Source: Tenodera sinensis
Taxonomy: Eukaryota > Arthropoda > Insecta > Mantodea > Mantidae
Direction: 5' to 3'
DNA length: 64,000 bases
NCBI GenBank assembly: GCA_030765045.1
Contig: CM060967.1
Coordinates: 23,623,784-23,687,783 of the forward strand
The notes under the pieces are model-generated. The model had not been told where the DNA came from and ran no database searches. It worked only from the letters and a program-made list of their open reading frames with translations. The translations under genes were made by a program, and so were the position numbers. Positions 1-12,394 of the stretch are shown here, piece after piece; the first letter of the stretch is position 1, and every line of letters begins with the position of its first letter.

Positions 1-264
1 CCACTTGATACACGAACAAAATAAGTAACAAAACCACAAGAAATTTTAAGTCGAGAGTTCCGTAATGATTTCACAATATGGCGCTTGGCGTATCTTGTAT
101 TATAAATGCAATGCCATGCCTTTGTTACGTTTAATTACAAAGCACGTCGATCTCAGGTCACTGGCCTTTGAATGAAGGGAGATGAACTTCTAACATAAAA
201 AGTTACCTAAGCGCAAAATTAGGAAAAATATTACATTAGCAGAATTATACAGTACTCTTCTAGG
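1..264. other. Unique AT-rich DNA, nothing recognised
   Basis: No open frame, repeat or RNA feature recognised before the first R1 repeat copy begins. Confidence 0.5.
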
Positions 265-1100
265 AAAAAAATCTGATGTGTTGCACTCATATGACTTAAT
301 ATACTGTTGTACTAACTATTCCTACAAACACTTATTCTTTATGTTATATCTTCTTTATGTTAGTCGAGATAAACATTTGCAGAAATTATTGCTTATTTTC
401 TTGGAAGAGGAATATGGGAATACAGTAGGCTTTGAGCGATGGTCAAATCTTTTAAAGCTTTGTAAGTCCGTCCTTTTTGCACGACCAAGAGATAAAAAAG
501 TGAATAACGACCTTCCATTTGAGAAAAGGTTTAAGTATTGCAAGTGCCACACAAATAAAATGAAACGTCTCCGAAATGGTTCACTCAAAAAAAAAAAAAA
601 AAAAAAATGCATTTGCACATAAGTTGCTTGTTTTAACGAGATTTGCACTTTTTGTATAGTAAGATTTTGGTCTACCAGCTATGCAGAAGTCAGGAGTAAA
701 CAGGGCTACATGGGCTATAGCCAGAAAATTCAAAATATATATTTCATTTGCCATAAAAATATGTTAAACACATGGCAGGCACTTTAATCAAAATCGTTAG
801 AGAAAATCAAAATTTCCGAAAAAATTTTCCATGTAAAGGGTAGTTTGTTGTGGAGAAAGTTTCTTCAAAATCTTTGCGTCGCATCCTTGAGTGATATTAA
901 ACTTAAATATATCTGAAATATTAAGCTTACATATCAACTTTGGTTTTTAACGGACTTTTCAATCACAGACACACACAAACACACACGGTTCCTTTTCTAA
1001 AACTGCCTTTTGGATTCAGAGGCGTCAAAACATAATTTCCGGTGAAATCTCGACATCGAAAATTTGGGTCGAATACTTATTACATGTAGTAGACAGTTAC
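265..1100 (+). repeat. R1 dispersed repeat, near full length
   Basis: This copy starts with the family's left-end motif ATCTGATGTGTTGCACTCA. It runs through the shared internal blocks (TCTCCGAAATGGTTCAC, GGGCTATAGCCAGAAAATTC, CGCATCCTTGA) and ends near the block GAAATCTCGACATCGAA. It carries a poly-A tract at 589-607 and a short CA run near 967-985. Short reading frames on both strands are interrupted and differ from copy to copy, so it looks non-coding. The family may be a non-autonomous DNA element; no transposase is seen. Confidence 0.8.
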
Positions 1101-1875
1101 TTTATGTCGTTTAAAATAAAATTAAAGTTACGTTGTCAAATTACGATGGATTAAATGAAAGAACGATCGAATGTGTCACGGAATCTATGCTACCAACAAG
1201 GGGAGTGTGAAAATAGTTAACTTCAGAATAAGCCAAAATCACTACATATTTATGTTAAAAACAAAACTGACATTGGATGATCTAGCGTATTAATCTCAGC
1301 ATATTGATATTATTACGGTTCCTTAATGATGTTTACTCCGATAAAATGGCATAGTTCAATGACCCTGATCACTTAATATCCCAGGCATTGTCCCAGGTCA
1401 ATAGCAAATTCGCTGCATATGAAAGTCTAAACTCAAGTGGAATTTAATTATACTAGTTTACAAGTATGGGAGGTTTAGATTAAATTAATTATCCCGTTGA
1501 AAATAACAATTGAAATGAAATCTCTCTTCAACGTGACGACCAGATGCTGCAACACGATCGTTTTACTATTTTGTTGAAATGTCGGTAAAACAGGGCAAAG
1601 TGTTTAGGTTATGTAATTATGACATAATTAAAACATGTAGTGTAATCTTCATATGGATATTCTGTACGTTCCGGATAAAATGTTTGTGTTTTCCTGTTAC
1701 TGTCGTTTAAAATGACTGAATAATTTTGGCATGCAATATCTCATATTCTGCTCTTAAGGAAATTCCTGTTTTATAACTCCCAAAGATGGATGGAATCGTA
1801 AAAGGGGCGCAGATGCAGCAGGTAGCACGTAAGTGGCAGCACCACGCCCCCTTGATGTAGGTCGTTACTTTCGCC
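1101..1875. other. Unique AT-rich DNA, nothing recognised
   Basis: AT-rich single-copy-looking sequence with no supportable coding exon or repeat. It becomes GC-richer from about 1800 toward the promoter-like island. Confidence 0.4.
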
Positions 1876-1879
1876 ATGC

Positions 1880-2055
1880 ATGTGCACGTGACCCCCAACA
1901 CGTGGTCACCTGACCAGAGTCGCGTCGCGTACGCTCTCAGTCGGCTGCCGGCCGCTCAGTAGACTGTGAGTGTGCGAGCGAATGAGCAGTGTGAAGCGAA
2001 CAAGTGCAACGCAACGAGTGATAGTGTAGTGTTTCGTAGGTCTTTTGTTTTTTGT
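1880..2055 (+). promoter_or_regulatory. Promoter-like CpG-rich island with twin CACGTG boxes
   Basis: In an AT-rich surround this patch is rich in CpG. Two perfect palindromic E-boxes, CACGTG, lie at 1885-1890 and 1899-1904. They are followed by arthropod initiator-like TCAGT motifs near 1938 and 1956, then a leader-like stretch lacking TATA. CACGTG is the core site of USF/Myc/CLOCK-type bHLH factors and also contains the ACGTG core used by HIF heterodimers. The orientation (+) is inferred from the initiators lying downstream of the boxes. It could be a first-exon promoter of the downstream HIF gene, of a gene nested in an intron, or of an unrelated transcript. No convincing coding start follows. 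Confidence 0.4.
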
Positions 2056-2541
2056 TTTACAGTGAAGTGTTTACATTCAGTTGTTTTAGTGCTTTTTTTT
2101 TTTTCTTTCCCTTTTCATCGTTTCTATCACGCATTCTGTTTTAGTTGTTTAAAGTTTCTGTTATTAAGTTCGTATATTTGTTATTCCTTTATATTATCAA
2201 CATTTGTAAAATTTCATGCCGCGAACACATTTTGAATAGTGTTACACTTTCAAATGTGTTTCTTTTTTTTTTTTCCCCCACGTTATCACAAGTATTTCAT
2301 ATTTCTTTAACGTAAAGACACTTTCAAGTATTATCATATTAAATTCTGCCAGAAAGCTACATTCCTTAGGATAGTTATATTCTGAATTTTACTGTAAAGC
2401 CAAAAACAAAACAAAAAGTTGAAAGTTTCATAATCGAGTGTGTTCATAAACTTGCACCACTGAAGAATAAAAATATAACTGCCCAAATTCGGGAAAGATT
2501 TCCATATGTAGTACTTTGCATTAGTAATTCAATATATTTAT

Positions 2542-2544
<3 letters not shown>
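2056..2544. other. T-rich leader-like and AT-rich DNA
   Basis: Homopolymer T runs and AT-rich sequence follow the promoter-like island. An 89-codon frame from 1966 to 2235 is T-run driven and has no recognisable domain. Confidence 0.3.

Positions 2545-2546
<2 letters not shown>

Positions 2547-2576
<30 letters not shown>
2547..2576. repeat. (CA)n microsatellite
   Basis: Perfect CA dinucleotide run of about 15 units, not inside an R1 copy. Confidence 0.95.
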
Positions 2577-2579
<3 letters not shown>

Positions 2580-2818
2580 TTGATAGTACTGAAATAGAAA
2601 TAATTTTACGTACTGTTAAGGGTATCTGAAGCTCGAGTTTTACTATTTTACATTAACTACGCCATTAATGACATAAAATGCGGAAAATATTTTCAAACTG
2701 GCTACATTAATTGTTATGCAATTGTATACATTCTGCTGTACTACGCTTTTCAGAAAAGTTTAATTTTCGTGAAATAACGAAATATCTTTTTTTTTTCTCA
2801 TTAAAGTATTTGTTAACG

Positions 2819-2918
<100 letters not shown>

Positions 2919-2919
2919 G

Positions 2920-5900
2920 AAGGTATGTGAAGAACGATAACTTATGACACTGATTAAAGGTACAAAAAAGGCATAAAGATGTTCAGTATTTGTTTTTGCG
3001 GAAAAACAAGCGCGATAAAATTAAAGCGATGAAGCCAAAGTGATAAAAATGTGGCGTTATGCAACTGTGATTTAATTTCCGATGTTCTTAAAATGTGTTG
3101 ACACTTATTCATGAACTAAATAAACAAATGTTTCGTTTAAGGAATAGTCTAGTACATTTACTAACTATAATTTTTAATAACTTCTTAGCATTTTATGAAT
3201 ATTTTATATATTTCTCATAAACGTTTTTAAAGACCACGTATTTTTAGTTTTAATTTTGGTTATAAATCATATATTGCACCTGACGTTTTTATGTTAGATG
3301 AGATAACCTTTAAGAACTTGTAACTTATACCATTTAAAATGTTTCAAAAACTAGCAGCTTTAATTGGAACGTGTACTGATTATATTTCTGTACAAAGAAG
3401 CGTATATTAGTGGTTCATCAGTGTTTATATATCAGCTTAAAATGTCCAAGTCACTGTGGACGTGTAACAGTACTGATAGAGGAGTTAAATTTCTATTAGT
3501 TGCTTAGTCATTTGAAGATAGGATATCAGAAAATAAGTTGTATCGGTGAATAAATACAATTATTACTTTTAAAGAGGCGTTGTGCGTGTTTAACACGATT
3601 TTGAGTGCTGTAGGAATGGATTATATCAATTTCAACCTTTCATGGAAGTGTAAGGTGGCATTTCTGTGAATTATTTGATACTGACCAATCCAATCTAGCG
3701 TCGCTATAATTTCGACCAATCACGGGCATTCTCACTGTAGCAGTAGAAAGGCTATTGCATTTGATACTCCACTATTTACGTTCGATTTTCAACTTTTTGT
3801 GGTTAGTATACAAACTTAAAAAAAAAAAAAAAAGGCAGTTGCGATGTTTGAAATAAGAGATAGGTGTATACGAAATAGCTCTAGGAAATTAAGATATTTA
3901 TACAGTCTGTATCTTGCTTTCCCTTCGTTAATGCATCAAAATTTGCTGCATTTATCTGCAGATAAGGGCGACACTAAATGTTCGCGCATGTCGCTGCAAT
4001 ATCACGCGAATTTTATGACCCAAATCAAGACAGGTTTAACATGATGACATCAATGGTTTCGAATTTCCGCACGTTTCTTGTCACGTAACGCGTAAATTTT
4101 CTTATTCCCTGGTTTCCGCGAAGTGCTTATTAACTCAAGACATGCAATTCCCATTTGCTTCCATTAAGCGTAGTGGAGCATGATAATATCTCCATATTTC
4201 AGCTAACAATTTTCACGTGGTTTGCGGCTACTTATCGTGCTGCTTCCGCTCTTCTGGCCTTGGACTGTGTGTACATATTTGTTCAAGCATATGCAAATCT
4301 CAGTAGATGTCTCGAATAGTTTTATTTCAATATTTGTTCACTTTGCACATCTACTCCCACACTTTGGAGAATCGTAAGTTAACACGTGTGTTCGTCATAG
4401 ACAGCTACATATATTGCTTTGAAATTTAGAGGACATTTGTGGTCACATTTGTTTGAAAACTGTGGAAAATTGTTTTGGGCTAATATTTTACCTACGGAGA
4501 TGAACATGTCTATACTAGGCTTACAAACGTGGTAGAAATCAGCGCAGCATCAATGTAGCTCATATACAACCCATTCCAAAAATAATTACATTTTTAAAAT
4601 CTTTTCTCAAAATATAACAGTTAACATGCTTCAATGCGTATACGAACGCACACAAAATTTAACGCTATACGTGTATGTTTTGTTTTTCTAGTGTTCTGAA
4701 ACCGTAGCATTCTCCTTGATTGAAATTGGTTACTTTTTCGGTTTAGTGTTATCCTTTTTTTGTCCGGATATTCTGTTAGTAAAGTCGACCTCTTCCGATG
4801 CCACTGCAAGATGAAGATTTACTGACATTTCTCTTAAATTGAGTTATCAACGATATTAAAAATACACTCGAAATCGCCTTTGTTCCTTTGTAAGTTTATA
4901 ATATAGAAAAAAATAAAAGCGACTTGTTGCAGTAAAAGTGTACATACAAATTTACGGTTAGTGCCCTGCGCCCCGCTTTTGCCTATCCCAGGTTTTTATT
5001 CGTGTCATGCATGACGTTTGCGATCGTTTCGTGGTTAACACAAATGGACATGTAAGAATTTACAGATGCTTACATCCAGTAGTGTAGATGTAACAAACGG
5101 TGCACAGAATATTTTTATGATTGCTGATGTAATAATGTTAGTCCATACCTATCGGTTCGAAAATGCCTGCTTCAACATGGTTATCGTGTACCAATTTGAA
5201 AATTGTTGCGTCTAACAGTTATACCATTTAGAAGTTTCTAGAGTCACATCTGTAAATTCCGACGATAGGATCTCCACAATAAGCCTGACTACATTAAAAC
5301 TGCCACATTTATTTGAAATACTAGATATTCAAGAAGAATTTTACTAATGGGTGGATTTCAATCACCTGTTTGTGCTACGAAATATATTGCATAATTGTGC
5401 CTTTAACACTGCTTATGAAGTATACGGTGTGGATATACAAAGAAAGATCGATGTGCATTTCATAAAACAGATGAAAAACTAACCGCGAGATACGTGACAG
5501 TCGCTAGAGGTGCAATAACAAGAGACAGGCGTTTTTAGGCCTCTACTACGTGACCACAGCTGATCTTCCAGCCTTTTATTAGACTTTCCGCTCAAAGAAA
5601 AGATATTTTTAAACCATGGAGTTTCCTGCACTCGAGGAATTCCACACATCTTTCAGTGTTTACGAGCATCTACGCATATAGTGTGTATAGCTAGTAAGGC
5701 TTGTGTTGTTTACCATCTATCCAGATGTGTACGTTTTTGCCTAAGGACCAGGGAATTTCTTCGGAAAAAGGAATGGACCCCATAGAAGCTGCTGTCAGTG
5801 ACAAAAGCAGATATTTAACTGCTGCGAAACTACAAAAAGAATACCTATTTAAGGTGATGTTTCAACAATCCCCATACGGTCAACTATCTTCAAAGAAACT

Positions 5901-7184
5901 TCGTTCCATGAAGAGATGGACGTATTTGTTAGGCTGATAATGAGATTGGCGATGGAGCGAGAGGATCTGTAGCTTTTACCGTAGACGTCTAAGTACATTA
6001 GATCTTGGGAATACATCACATGAGCTAGTCAGAGGTAAAGAATTTGATATGGCCAATTTAAATCGCCACTCCAGAACCGGGAATCTAACCATGGACTTTC
6101 TAGCACGAGGGCCACAAACAAAACCACTGACAGTACGTATAACTTAAGCATTGCGTTAACAAACTTCAGCATTAACGATGAAATTAACCGCCTTATATTT
6201 TAACTTGGTAGATCTTGAAACAAAAGCAAAACAAGGAGAAAGAAAAGAAGAGGAAGAGATCGCTGAAGAAAATTATAAATCTGTGTATACTGTTAATTTA
6301 TTTGCCCTTATTTGCTCTCACTTTAGTTTCTAATGTCTACCACTTTTTTCAACAAACTGTGGAAAGTATGCCAGACAATTGGCCTATTTCGGTTGTTTTT
6401 TGTCAATGATCAACATCAGAGTTTCTTGCCATACTATACACTTTGGTTTTATAGCTGCATGCACTTGGGATGTCCACTTGTGCGACTTAATCGAAATAAT
6501 AATTTAACCTCAAAACTATCCAAAATAGAGCCTTGGCGTAACTGCTAGGTTATCATTATTCTTTTAAATGATCTGTGCATTTTAGTATCACAAAATTTTA
6601 GTATCAGAGCTTCTTGAAAATTGGTTTGTGCTTTTGTTTATTACATTTAAAAGGTGTGATTAAAACCAATATATCAGCAGAAACAGATAATTCAAACTTA
6701 AATAATATGATAACGTGGTTTGTCGATACTCCTTTCCATTTTCTGAAAATATTTTCGAGTTATTGAGGATAATGATTGTGAAATCCAGTTAATAAATTGT
6801 GTTAATAAATTGTAGAGATTCATTTTAATTATCCAACTAGCTTATGAAAAAGCTAAAATTTTAGACAAACTTTTTGCATAGAATTTATATAAATATTATC
6901 GTTTAAATAACACAACTAAGCAAGCTGATATAACTTAATGTAATGTGAATATTGTTATTTATAAAGTTATTTATACCTAAAAGTACATCACATTGATTAC
7001 TTTAAAACGAGAATGTGCCGAAAAATGAAAACTCAACAAAAGAGGTTTTAAAAATTACAACACTAAAACAGCTTCTAAACGAAGGCGCTGTACTTCCCCT
7101 GCAGTTAATGAATATTTTTAGGCCTCTTTTGAATGTTTATTCGCTTTAATGCAGGCAAAACTTGTCATTTTATTACAGTTTTAT
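2920..7184. other. 4.2 kb of unique AT-rich DNA
   Basis: No exon, RNA or repeat that I can support. Frames of 60-78 codons (for example 5701-5937) have no recognised family and no splice context. A pair of TACGTG hypoxia-element-like cores occurs at 5491-5496 and 5547-5552 (see that entry). Confidence 0.4.
5491..5559. promoter_or_regulatory. Paired hypoxia-response-like motifs
   Basis: TACGTG occurs at 5491-5496 and again at 5547-5552. The second is followed two bases later by CACAG (5555-5559). Known hypoxia response elements combine an RCGTG core with a nearby CACAG ancillary motif, usually about 8 bases away. The arrangement here is tighter, so function is only suggested. Confidence 0.2.
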
Positions 7185-8024
7185 AAAAATCTGATGTGTT
7201 GCATTCACATGACTTTCTCTACTCTTGTACAAACCATTCTTGCAAACTCTTATTCCTATATCTTCTTTCTTGATAGTCAAGGTACACATTTGTACAAATT
7301 ATCTTATTGCTTATTTCCTTGTAGGTACAAGGGGAATGTTAGAATACAGTAGGCTTTGTGCGATAGTCAAATGTTTGAGATTCTGTTGTCTTTGCACACA
7401 ACATATAAAAAAATGAACAACAATGACCCATTTCACGAAAGTTCTAAGTTTTCCGAAACTCACACACATAACAAGGAATATCTCCGAAATGGTTCACCCT
7501 ACAAGAAAATTTATTGAGACATAAATTGTGTATTTTAGCAAGATCTACATTTTTTGTAAAGTATGATTTGGTCTATCTCTAACGGTTTACCAGTTGTGCA
7601 AAAGTCGTCCAGAGTAAATACGACTACAGGGGCTATAGCCAGAAAATTCAAGATATACATTTCATTTGTCATCAAAATATCTCAAGCATATGATATTTTA
7701 ATCAAAATCGTTAGAGCCATTTTCAAGAAAATCAAAATTTTCGAAAATTTGTCCATGTAAAGGGTAGTTTAGGGTGGGGCTATTTTCTTCAAAATCTTCG
7801 TGTCGCATCCTTGAAAGACATTAAACTTAAATACCAACTTTGGTTTTTGACCGACTTTTCGTTTTTGAGCTATGCTGTCCACAGACAGACACACACGCGG
7901 ACCTTTTTCTAAAAATGCTGTTTTTTTATTCAGGGGCCTCAAAACATGTATTTCCGGTGAAATCTCGACATCGAATTTTTGGGTGGAATACAATACTTCC
8001 TCTAGTTACCAGTAGAGAAAGTAA
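7185..8024 (+). repeat. R1 dispersed repeat, full length
   Basis: One of the best-preserved copies. It begins ATCTGATGTGTTGCATTCA and ends in the family's terminal hairpin, where CTTCCTCTA and TAGAGAAAG flank a short loop near 8000-8020. The internal CA seed is short here (ACACACACG near 7890). The length of about 840 bp defines the family's apparent full unit. Confidence 0.85.
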
Positions 8025-8545
8025 AAAGGTTCACAGATATACATTTAAAATCATCGTTATATGGTGTGCCTTGAAAGGTTGTAGAGGCTATAACATCTAC
8101 ATATAATTATTGTTCATAACTCCGAAATACATTTTTAGGAAATTTGAGAATTCCTTGGCGATGGGGGTACAGGATGTGTAGACACTATTTCACAAGCCTT
8201 TACGACACACTTATCACAAGCACTATATTCAGTTTACTGTGTTTGTCTCTGTGCATATACTGCTTTTCCAGATAGGACAACCACGTGCAGTACTTTAGGA
8301 GGTAATTTTCGAAAGAACGCCCATTTAAAGACACAGTGCTAATTGTCAACAAGTTAGTAGAATAGCACCCATATCGTTGTGGCTGGAAATGAAGAACGCG
8401 TTGCCACACACATATGTGTCGAGTATGAAGGTAAACGTGACAACATTGACCTGAAGAATAATGGCGAGGTAACACGTTCGCTCATTAGAAAGTCAGACAA
8501 GGCTGTAGCCTGCATATGGTTGGTTTCTTGTTGGAGAAGTTGAGT

Positions 8546-9222
8546 CTGATGTGTTCCATTCATATGACTTTCTCTGTGTTGTACCTACATTAGTGGGTAT
8601 ACAAGCTACTTTTACGAAAACATCTTTTTCCTCTATTTCATTTTAATCAAAAGAAACCTTTGAACATTCAACATTTTGCTGTAGATACAAAGGGAATAGC
8701 GGTAGTCAAATGTTTAAGAACTGGATTGTATATGCTAGCCTAAAAATGCCATATTATTTCCATGCAATCGCGAAAAGCAGGTGAATATGAACAGGACTTT
8801 AAAAGTATGGCCTGGTATTCGACGACTCGAATGAATGAAGAATATCTTGGAAGTGGCTTATGCTACAGAAATTTTATTTCAAATAGATTGCATGTTTTAG
8901 AAAGGATGTGCATTTTTGTGTAGTTCTGTGACGTTTCCAATTATGCAAAATTATATAAAAAAATTTCCGAATGTTGAGGGTTTCAGGGTGTGTTTTCAGG
9001 TGATGCAAGATGCAGTTTAATTTGTCATGAAAATATATTTAATATGTGGTGCTTTAATCATAATCGTTAGAGGCATTTTATAGAAAATCAAACATTTCGA
9101 AAAATATAAATTTTGGGTTGGGGCATTTTCTTAAAAATCTTGCACCATCTCTGGAAGTTGAACTTAAATAACAATTTTGATATTCATTGACATTTCGTTA
9201 TTGAGTTAAGCACCCACATGCA
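8546..9222 (+). repeat. R1 dispersed repeat, diverged partial copy
   Basis: The left-end motif is recognisable at 8546 (CTGATGTGTTCCATTCATATG). Later R1 blocks (AATCATAATCGTTAGAGGCA, GGGTTGGGGCATTTTCTT) are diverged, and the right terminus is lost where a SINE begins. Confidence 0.65.
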
Positions 9223-9240
9223 CACAGAAGGGAAGGGATG

Positions 9241-9665
9241 AGGCGAAGTGAGACGTAGTCTTGTCAGAGAGCGGGGTCTGCGAAGCCCAGAGACGCATAG
9301 AAGTCCCAAGCAGTCCACAGATATTGACACCTGGCACACAACCGAAATGTTTCCCCTACGCAGGGAGAGGGCGACGAGGCAACCCTAACGGCTCGGGCAG
9401 CAACTTCCAGGGAGGGCCAGGGAAGAGGTTCCAGAGCGTAAGCAACTATACCATCTGTCCGCAATCGCGCTACCAACCAAACCTGAAAGATGACAAGGGA
9501 GGGAAATGAGAGATGAAGGGAAAGAGATTAATACACCCCAGCATTTGCCTAAGTGACATGGGGAAACCACGGAAAAACCCATGTCAGAGTGCGCGGCCAC
9601 GGGGATCGAACCCGCGACCTCCCGAATGCGAGCCACAGACTCGCCTGAGCCATCCCGCTCTGTTT
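9241..9665 (-). mobile_element. tRNA-derived SINE, long-bodied type
   Basis: Read on the minus strand it starts with a tRNA-like head. An A-box-like GGCTCAGGCGAG lies near 9640-9655 and a B-box GGTTCGATCCC at about 9601-9611. These are followed by a roughly 300-bp body. These are internal RNA polymerase III promoter boxes. Overlapping frames on both strands result from its high GC content and are not genes. Confidence 0.75.
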
Positions 9666-9669
9666 TCCG

Positions 9670-11132
9670 ACTAGCACCTTCATTTGTTCTGTTTCTAAGC
9701 AGTAGGAGAATAATGGCTGTTAGTATGTACTCTTCTGGGAAAGACATCGAACGCAGCAGGTGGATAATGCATAATAGCTGACAGTTGCTATTTAATTTCA
9801 CTTTCAGCAATGAGGCATAAGAGAGAGCTTGAGGCAGAGATGTAATACAAATGGTATTTTGGCAAGGAACGTGTTTCGCTTCGCTTCCAATTTCATTTCT
9901 CATAGCTCCTCAAAGGCAGTTTCACTTTTGCAGGTGTCGGTCGAGACCTTGGCCCAGTGAATATTGCAGTATTTGGGTGTTGGGCGATTCTTAGATTGCA
10001 TTATCCTGTCGAAATACTGAAAACCTTACGCAAGTGTTAACATTGGCTTTATTTTCTTTCTGCTGATATTTGCAGCGGTTGTGCTTGGAAACGTGGCCAA
10101 GAATATCTCGAGATGCTCGTGCATTTTTAACTTGCCATGACTTTGGACCATTGCCTTTGCTTTCTTTCCAAAGGAATGCATGTTTTCTGATATTCAAATG
10201 AATCATAGAAGCCTCGAGCACATTGGATTCTACTCTCTGTCCCGGTTACCTTAGGTCGGGAGTGTTTAATTTGAGCCAAAACTTTGATATTCCCATGTAT
10301 CCTCACCCTGAATGAAAGAGATCTGGGTAAAAGATCTGCGAGGGCATTCTGCGAGGATTATCAGGATAGATTTCTTTCCCCACAACAGTGCTTTCATAGA
10401 ACCATCTCCCTTAGTGAAACAACTGAAGCTATTCACAGTGAATCAACGTGTAAATCTATAAATGTAATAACTTAGAGACTATAGGCTTCTATTATCTTAG
10501 TATCTCTAAGTTATTAAATTTATAGATCTTCCTTAGTGTTTATTTTCTTAAATAGTGATTTTAGTTCGAATATGTTTGAGATATTTGCCTGTTAAACTTT
10601 TTTTTTTTCAATAAGTTAAGTGATTCTTTTTTACTTCAAAACTTTGCTTATCTTAACCCATTCTGACTAATTTATTGTACATCATTTAAATTAAGCAATT
10701 CATTTACATTTTCTGTAAACTATAAAACGTAAATGTTTTGTGACTAAGGAATATTAGTGCAAAACAGTCACCACGAAAATATGCAGAGCTCATTTAAATA
10801 TATAGATTACATACAATTGATTTGTTTCCCCCTAACGTTACTCATTTCCGAAGTACTCCCCTTTTTAATCTACTTAACTGCCATTAAGTGAAGTTTACTT
10901 GCAAAATTGAGAAAATATACTTGAATTTGTGCGCTTCTTCCTGTTTTTAATCATATTAGTAAAGAGAAATGTGACATTTTTAAAAAATTAGCTGTTATCC
11001 AAATGGTATTGTCTGATCTGAAACCATTTCTAAGCAAAAAGTTATCGTGAATAACAAGAAATGGATAGAATTACTTTTTATTGCTTTCTGTATTACTTAC
11101 CAATAGTAATTAGAGAAAACATTGCATTCCAC
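9670..11132. other. Unique DNA, one small hairpin
   Basis: Nothing coding is supported. The only structured item is the inverted repeat at 10453-10527, listed separately. Confidence 0.4.
10453..10527. repeat. Small foldback hairpin
   Basis: Arms at 10453-10478 and 10503-10527 are inverted copies with only a few differences, separated by about 24 bases (ATCTATAAAT at one end, ATTTATAGAT at the other). This could be a tiny MITE remnant. Confidence 0.7.
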
Positions 11133-11790
11133 CGAAAAATTAGATGTTGAAATTTTGGGTGTGTCCATACATCCGTTAGCATATTAGTAAATGCATTACT
11201 CAGAAGAAAAAAGCTGTGCTAAATACCAAACTTGGTATTTAGGTCCAGCGTCTTCCAAGGATGCGACACGAATATTTTCTACAAAATCTCCGCACCCCAA
11301 ACTACTCTTTATGTGGGAAAATATTCCATTTTGTTTTAATAGCTAATGATTTTGATTAAAATGCCACATGTTTAAGATATTTGGATGACTAAAATTATGT
11401 ATATTCAAATCTTTTTGGGAATAGTCTGCGAAGTTTTGAATGATTGTTGTATAAATTAACTGCAAGATACTGTAGAGAAAAACTTACTTTAAAAATGTAG
11501 ATCTACTAATAGAACACGATTTGTATAAACATTTATGTCTGGCGTCAAGCTTTTTCGACATTTCTCTGTTGTTGGTTTGAAGTTTCAAATACTTATACCT
11601 CTTCAGCTGTAAGTCGCTATTCGTGTTTTCTCCTGGTCATTTAAAGAGCATACCTTATCCTGCCTACAACACATGTGTAAATGTAATTAAAGTTTATCTC
11701 GATTAACAAGAAGCAGAAGAATAAGTTGTAGAAAAACGTTTTTAGAAAAGTGAGTAGAGAAAGTCATGTTAATGCAACACATCAGTTTTT
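11133..11790 (-). repeat. R1 dispersed repeat, partial
   Basis: Minus-strand copy. It includes the CAACACATCAG left end near 11777-11787 and the reversed blocks AAGGATGCGACACGAA and ACTACTCTTTATGTGG. Parts of the central region are diverged or deleted. Confidence 0.75.
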
Positions 11791-12109
11791 ATGAATTAAT
11801 AAGCGCTAACTCTGAATGCACAAAGTGTAGGGAAAGCCAGGTTGCTTACTTGATATATGAATAAAATAAAATACTGTGCTGACGTTGAAAACATAAAATC
11901 CTTTCGTTGCAGCGCTTCTAAATGAAGTTGGCAGCGATCCTGAGAAGTTGTAATGCGGGGACAACCCTTGGTATTCCTAGGTGTTAACACTCTAATGAAC
12001 GGAAATATTTTAAATTCTTAACAATTTCAAGCGACTGAAACTCGACGCGTGTAATAGGTTGGAACGCGTGGGAGGGAAGAGTGCTTTTTACTGCGTGTCA
12101 TGCATCCGT

Positions 12110-12254
12110 AAAGTTTACGCCGGTCTCAATTGCCCCTTGAAGGGCGGGAGCGGACCCTTTTCTGCATTCTAAGTGGCCCGCATCGTTAAAGCTTATATAC
12201 ATTAACTACACAGTGGCTGGCTGGCAGGCAGTCTTCAGTTAAGAGGTGAAGTTG
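12110..12254 (+). promoter_or_regulatory. TATA-containing promoter-like region
   Basis: A GC-rich block (GGGCGGGAGCGGACCC near 12143) is followed by a TATA box, TTATATAC, at 12193-12200. A TTCAGTT initiator-like motif lies at 12234-12240. The TATA-to-initiator distance of about 43 bases is longer than the usual 30, so the actual start may be nearer 12224. The short ORF at 12255-12357 with a consensus splice donor follows immediately, which strengthens the promoter reading. Confidence 0.4.
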
Positions 12255-12357
12255 ATGGCATCAATGTTGTGGAGGGCTTTTGGGGACTATCCATTAGTGC
12301 AACTTGTTCATTTCCTGTCCATTGTTTTATGTATACCTTTGGAAGGATTTTCTCCGA
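12255..12357 (+). CDS. Candidate first coding exon with signal peptide
   Basis: A start codon at 12255 opens a 34-codon frame, beginning MASMLWRAFGDYPL and continuing with a hydrophobic core VQLVHFLSIVLCIPL. That pattern fits a secretory signal peptide or a single membrane anchor. The frame meets CGA|GTGAGT, a consensus 5' splice site, at 12357/12358, leaving phase 1. Read on, it stops 21 bases later, as expected for an intron. The promoter-like elements just upstream agree with a first exon. Its downstream exons were not found. Splicing straight to the HIF exon at 37396 is excluded because that exon needs a phase-2 donor. The product is unknown; I infer a secreted or membrane protein. A chance ORF remains possible. 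Confidence 0.35.
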
Positions 12358-12394
12358 GTGAGTTGCTTATCGCCTACCGATGACAGGTAGATAA

